DNA from: an uncultured Cellulophaga sp.
GTDB taxonomy: Bacteria; Bacteroidota; Bacteroidia; Flavobacteriales; Flavobacteriaceae
Direction of reading: 5' to 3'
Assembly (NCBI GenBank): GCA_947491225.1
Contig: CANLIE010000003.1
Coordinates: 1 to 64,000 of the forward strand
Length of the DNA stretch: 64,000 bases
Part shown: positions 62,242 to 64,000 of the stretch, piece by piece
Position numbering within the stretch: the stretch's first letter is position 1
How the letters are laid out: each line of letters starts with the position of its first letter
Notes under the pieces: generated by a model
Database searches by the model: none
Told to the model about the DNA's origin: nothing
Seen by the model: only the letters and a program-made list of their open reading frames with translations
Position numbers and translations under genes: made by a program

Positions 62242-62979
62242 ATGCAGAAACTTCTTTTTTTATTACTTTTAGGTATCACTTTTTCAACATCTGCTTGGGG
62301 TTTTCAAGATTCCACAACAGTAAAGTATGATGATGCACCTATTTCTGTAAAGAAAATAACAAAAGAAGATCTACAACCGTATAAAGAAAATTCTAAGTAT
62401 GATTATAGTTTAGAAAAAGTTGATAATTCTTGGTGGCAAGATTTTAAAAACTGGTTGTACTCATATTGGTTACGTTTTTTTCAGTGGCTTTTTGGTGCAG
62501 AAAAAGCTGTAGGATTCTTAGCATCTTTTTTAAGGATAATACCATACGTATTATTAGGTATTCTTATTTTTATCCTAATAAAATTCTTTTTAAAAGCTAA
62601 TATGCAAAATATATCATTATCTAAAAAGAATGAAAACATAGTTACATTATCTGAAGAAGAACATATCATTAAAAATGAAGATATACAGCAACTTATAAAA
62701 GAAGCCTTAGAAGATAAAAATTATAGGTTGGCCATACGCTACTATTACTTGTACATTTTAAAAACATTAAGTGAGAAAGAGCTTATAGATTGGCAATTAC
62801 AAAAAACAAATGATGATTATCAACAAGAATTAAAAAATTCTAACCTTTCAGATTCTTTTTATACCATTACTAGGTTATATGATTATGTTTGGTATGGTGG
62901 TTTTGTAATTGATGAGTTAAAATATAAAAAAGCTGCCACTGAGTTTATTAAACTACAAAACACAATAACAAAATCGTGA
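62242..62979 (+). CDS. DUF4129 protein
   Basis: This 245-residue protein has a signal peptide (about 1-20), a short external part, one membrane helix (IIPYVLLGILIFILIKFFL, about 95-113) and the DUF4129 domain at the cytoplasmic C-terminus (LAIRYYYLYILKTLSEKELIDWQLQKTNDDY). The family often lies next to transglutaminase-like, MoxR and DUF58 genes. Here it starts 1 bp after the previous gene and overlaps the next by 4 bp. Confidence 0.85.
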   Translation: MQKLLFLLLLGITFSTSAWGFQDSTTVKYDDAPISVKKITKEDLQPYKENSKYDYSLEKVDNSWWQDFKNWLYSYWLRFFQWLFGAEKAVGFLASFLRIIPYVLLGILIFILIKFFLKANMQNISLSKKNENIVTLSEEEHIIKNEDIQQLIKEALEDKNYRLAIRYYYLYILKTLSEKELIDWQLQKTNDDYQQELKNSNLSDSFYTITRLYDYVWYGGFVIDELKYKKAATEFIKLQNTITKS

Positions 62980-64000
62980 TAAAAAAGGGAGGTATATACA
63001 TAATATTAGCGGTAATTACACTGGTCATATTTATGGCGTTGGAATATAACAAGCCTAAAGAGGTGAATTGGTTTCCGTCCTTTGCTACACACCACAAAAT
63101 TCCATACGGCACCAAAGTACTCAATGATCTTATGGAGCAACGGTTTGGAGATAAAATGATTCCTGTTTTTAGACCTCCATATGAATATTTAAAACAGAAT
63201 GATTCTATTTCGGGAACATATTTTTTACTAAATAACGATTTAAAGCTAGACAAAACAGAAGTTGAAGAATTACTAGAATGGACTGCCAAAGGAAACACAC
63301 TATTTCTAGCTGGTTCATCCTTTGGACAGAGTTTACCAGATGAATTAGAGTTTGAAACAAGAATTTTATATAGTGATGACATTCAACATAATTTTTATAT
63401 GCAATTGGTAAATCCACATATAAAAACCGATGAGCCTATTATTTTTAGTAAAAAATCTAATTTTAGTTATTTTCATAAAATAGATACTTTAAAAACAACT
63501 GTTCTAGGTGTTATAGATAATTTTGAAACCATATCTGTTAAAAACGCTAATGTAATTAAACAAAATTATGGAAAAGGAACTATAATCCTTAGCACTTTCC
63601 CCATTGCATTTACCAATTATTTTATATTAGAAAACAATAATAACACAAACCATACTTCTGGTTTACTATCTTATCTAGACAATTCTAAAAACATTTATGT
63701 AGATAACCATCATAAAACTGGAAAAACGTTTTACACCTCTCCTATGCGTATTTTTCTAAGTGCCAAAGAGCTAAAATGGGCGTACTATATTGTTTTAATA
63801 GGTGTATTATTTTATGTGTTTTTTGAAGGAAAAAGAAAACAACGTGCCATACCCATTGTAACTCCTTTAAAAAATCAAACCCTTGCATTTACTCGTACCA
63901 TTGCTGATATGTATTATGAAAAAAGTAGACAAAAAGAAATTACCGAACACAAAATAAACTTTTTTATGGAGTACATAAGATCTAAGTTTTATGTAAATAC
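62976..64000 (+). CDS. DUF4350 membrane protein (partial, runs off the window)
   Basis: An open frame from a GTG at 62976, overlapping the DUF4129 stop (GTGA), continues for 341 codons to the end of the window without a stop. It has a membrane helix near residues 6-22, then an extracytoplasmic domain typical of DUF4350 (FGDKMIPVFRPPYEY, WTAKGNTLFLAGSSFG, GKGTIILSTFPIAFTN), and a second helix (WAYYIVLIGVLFYVFFEG, about 268-285) followed by a cytoplasmic tail. It was reconstructed by hand because its stop lies outside the window. Confidence 0.85.
   Translation, partial: MIKKGGIYIILAVITLVIFMALEYNKPKEVNWFPSFATHHKIPYGTKVLNDLMEQRFGDKMIPVFRPPYEYLKQNDSISGTYFLLNNDLKLDKTEVEELLEWTAKGNTLFLAGSSFGQSLPDELEFETRILYSDDIQHNFYMQLVNPHIKTDEPIIFSKKSNFSYFHKIDTLKTTVLGVIDNFETISVKNANVIKQNYGKGTIILSTFPIAFTNYFILENNNNTNHTSGLLSYLDNSKNIYVDNHHKTGKTFYTSPMRIFLSAKELKWAYYIVLIGVLFYVFFEGKRKQRAIPIVTPLKNQTLAFTRTIADMYYEKSRQKEITEHKINFFMEYIRSKFYVN

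Overview
The window is chromosomal DNA from a member of the Bacteroidota, most likely a marine Flavobacteriaceae. It is very AT-rich. Genes start without Shine-Dalgarno sequences, and many are preceded by the Bacteroidetes -7 box TAnnTTTG. The gene set fits this group: DUF4252 proteins under an ECF sigma factor, DUF5074 and TonB-receptor proteins, GIN-domain (DUF2807/DUF4097) proteins, BON-LysM, a 950-residue CarB without an allosteric domain, and type II AroQ beside XerD. I cannot name a species. I see no rRNA, tRNA, CRISPR array, intact insertion sequence or prophage.

Layout. 1-5.3 kb: a truncated M28 peptidase overlapping a PPK2 kinase, then trmH, a sirtuin, a haem-binding protein and a small protein in front of purB (5.4-6.8 kb). 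6.8-9.9 kb (minus): an MscS channel, then an ECF sigma / membrane anti-sigma / DUF4252 / DUF4252 operon. 10.1-11.7 kb: an S41 protease. 11.7-17.9 kb: a divergent vitamin B12 uptake locus. A cobalamin riboswitch precedes the TonB receptor and a surface lipoprotein on the minus strand, and binding protein, permease and ATPase genes lie on the plus strand. 18-25.8 kb: rmuC, small membrane proteins, a repeat-rich gap, carB, rpmH and a DUF6263/TPR pair. 25.8-32 kb (mostly minus): a lytic transglycosylase, two alpha/beta hydrolases, a small GNAT-like protein, mtaB, pdxH and a Crp/Fnr regulator. 32-34.7 kb: a pyrR-pyrB-STAS-rnz run. 34.9-40.6 kb: rpsA, a BON-LysM protein, cmk and lon.

40.8-43.7 kb is a second ECF operon: sigma factor, anti-sigma-like protein and two repetitive beta-solenoid envelope proteins. 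43.8-49.8 kb holds an MFS carrier, an M48 lipoprotein, a collagen-like lipoprotein, an exported MsrB, a DinB-like protein, lpdA and DUF3817. 49.8-50.9 kb contains two adjacent decayed genes. 50.9-54.6 kb holds a Dph6-like ligase, aroQ and three tandem outer-membrane beta-barrel genes, with fossil copies of barrel 3' ends and a 104-bp copied piece of aroQ between them. 54.7-59 kb holds xerD, a third ECF sigma factor with a membrane partner, an acyltransferase, a CoA-type Nudix hydrolase and a lipoprotein cyclophilin. 59-64 kb begins a conserved, poorly characterised membrane cluster: RDD, SpoIIM-like, a multi-pass protein, DUF4129 and DUF4350. The DUF4350 gene runs off the window.

Most of the window is ordinary core genome. 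The signals most worth a second look are the beta-barrel array with its duplication scar, the double pseudogene at 49.8-50.9 kb, the two sigma-factor operons of unknown output, the truncated peptidase at the left edge, and a possible small mobile repeat shared between about 20.9 kb and 50.9 kb. I did not find a clearly new defence or metabolic system.
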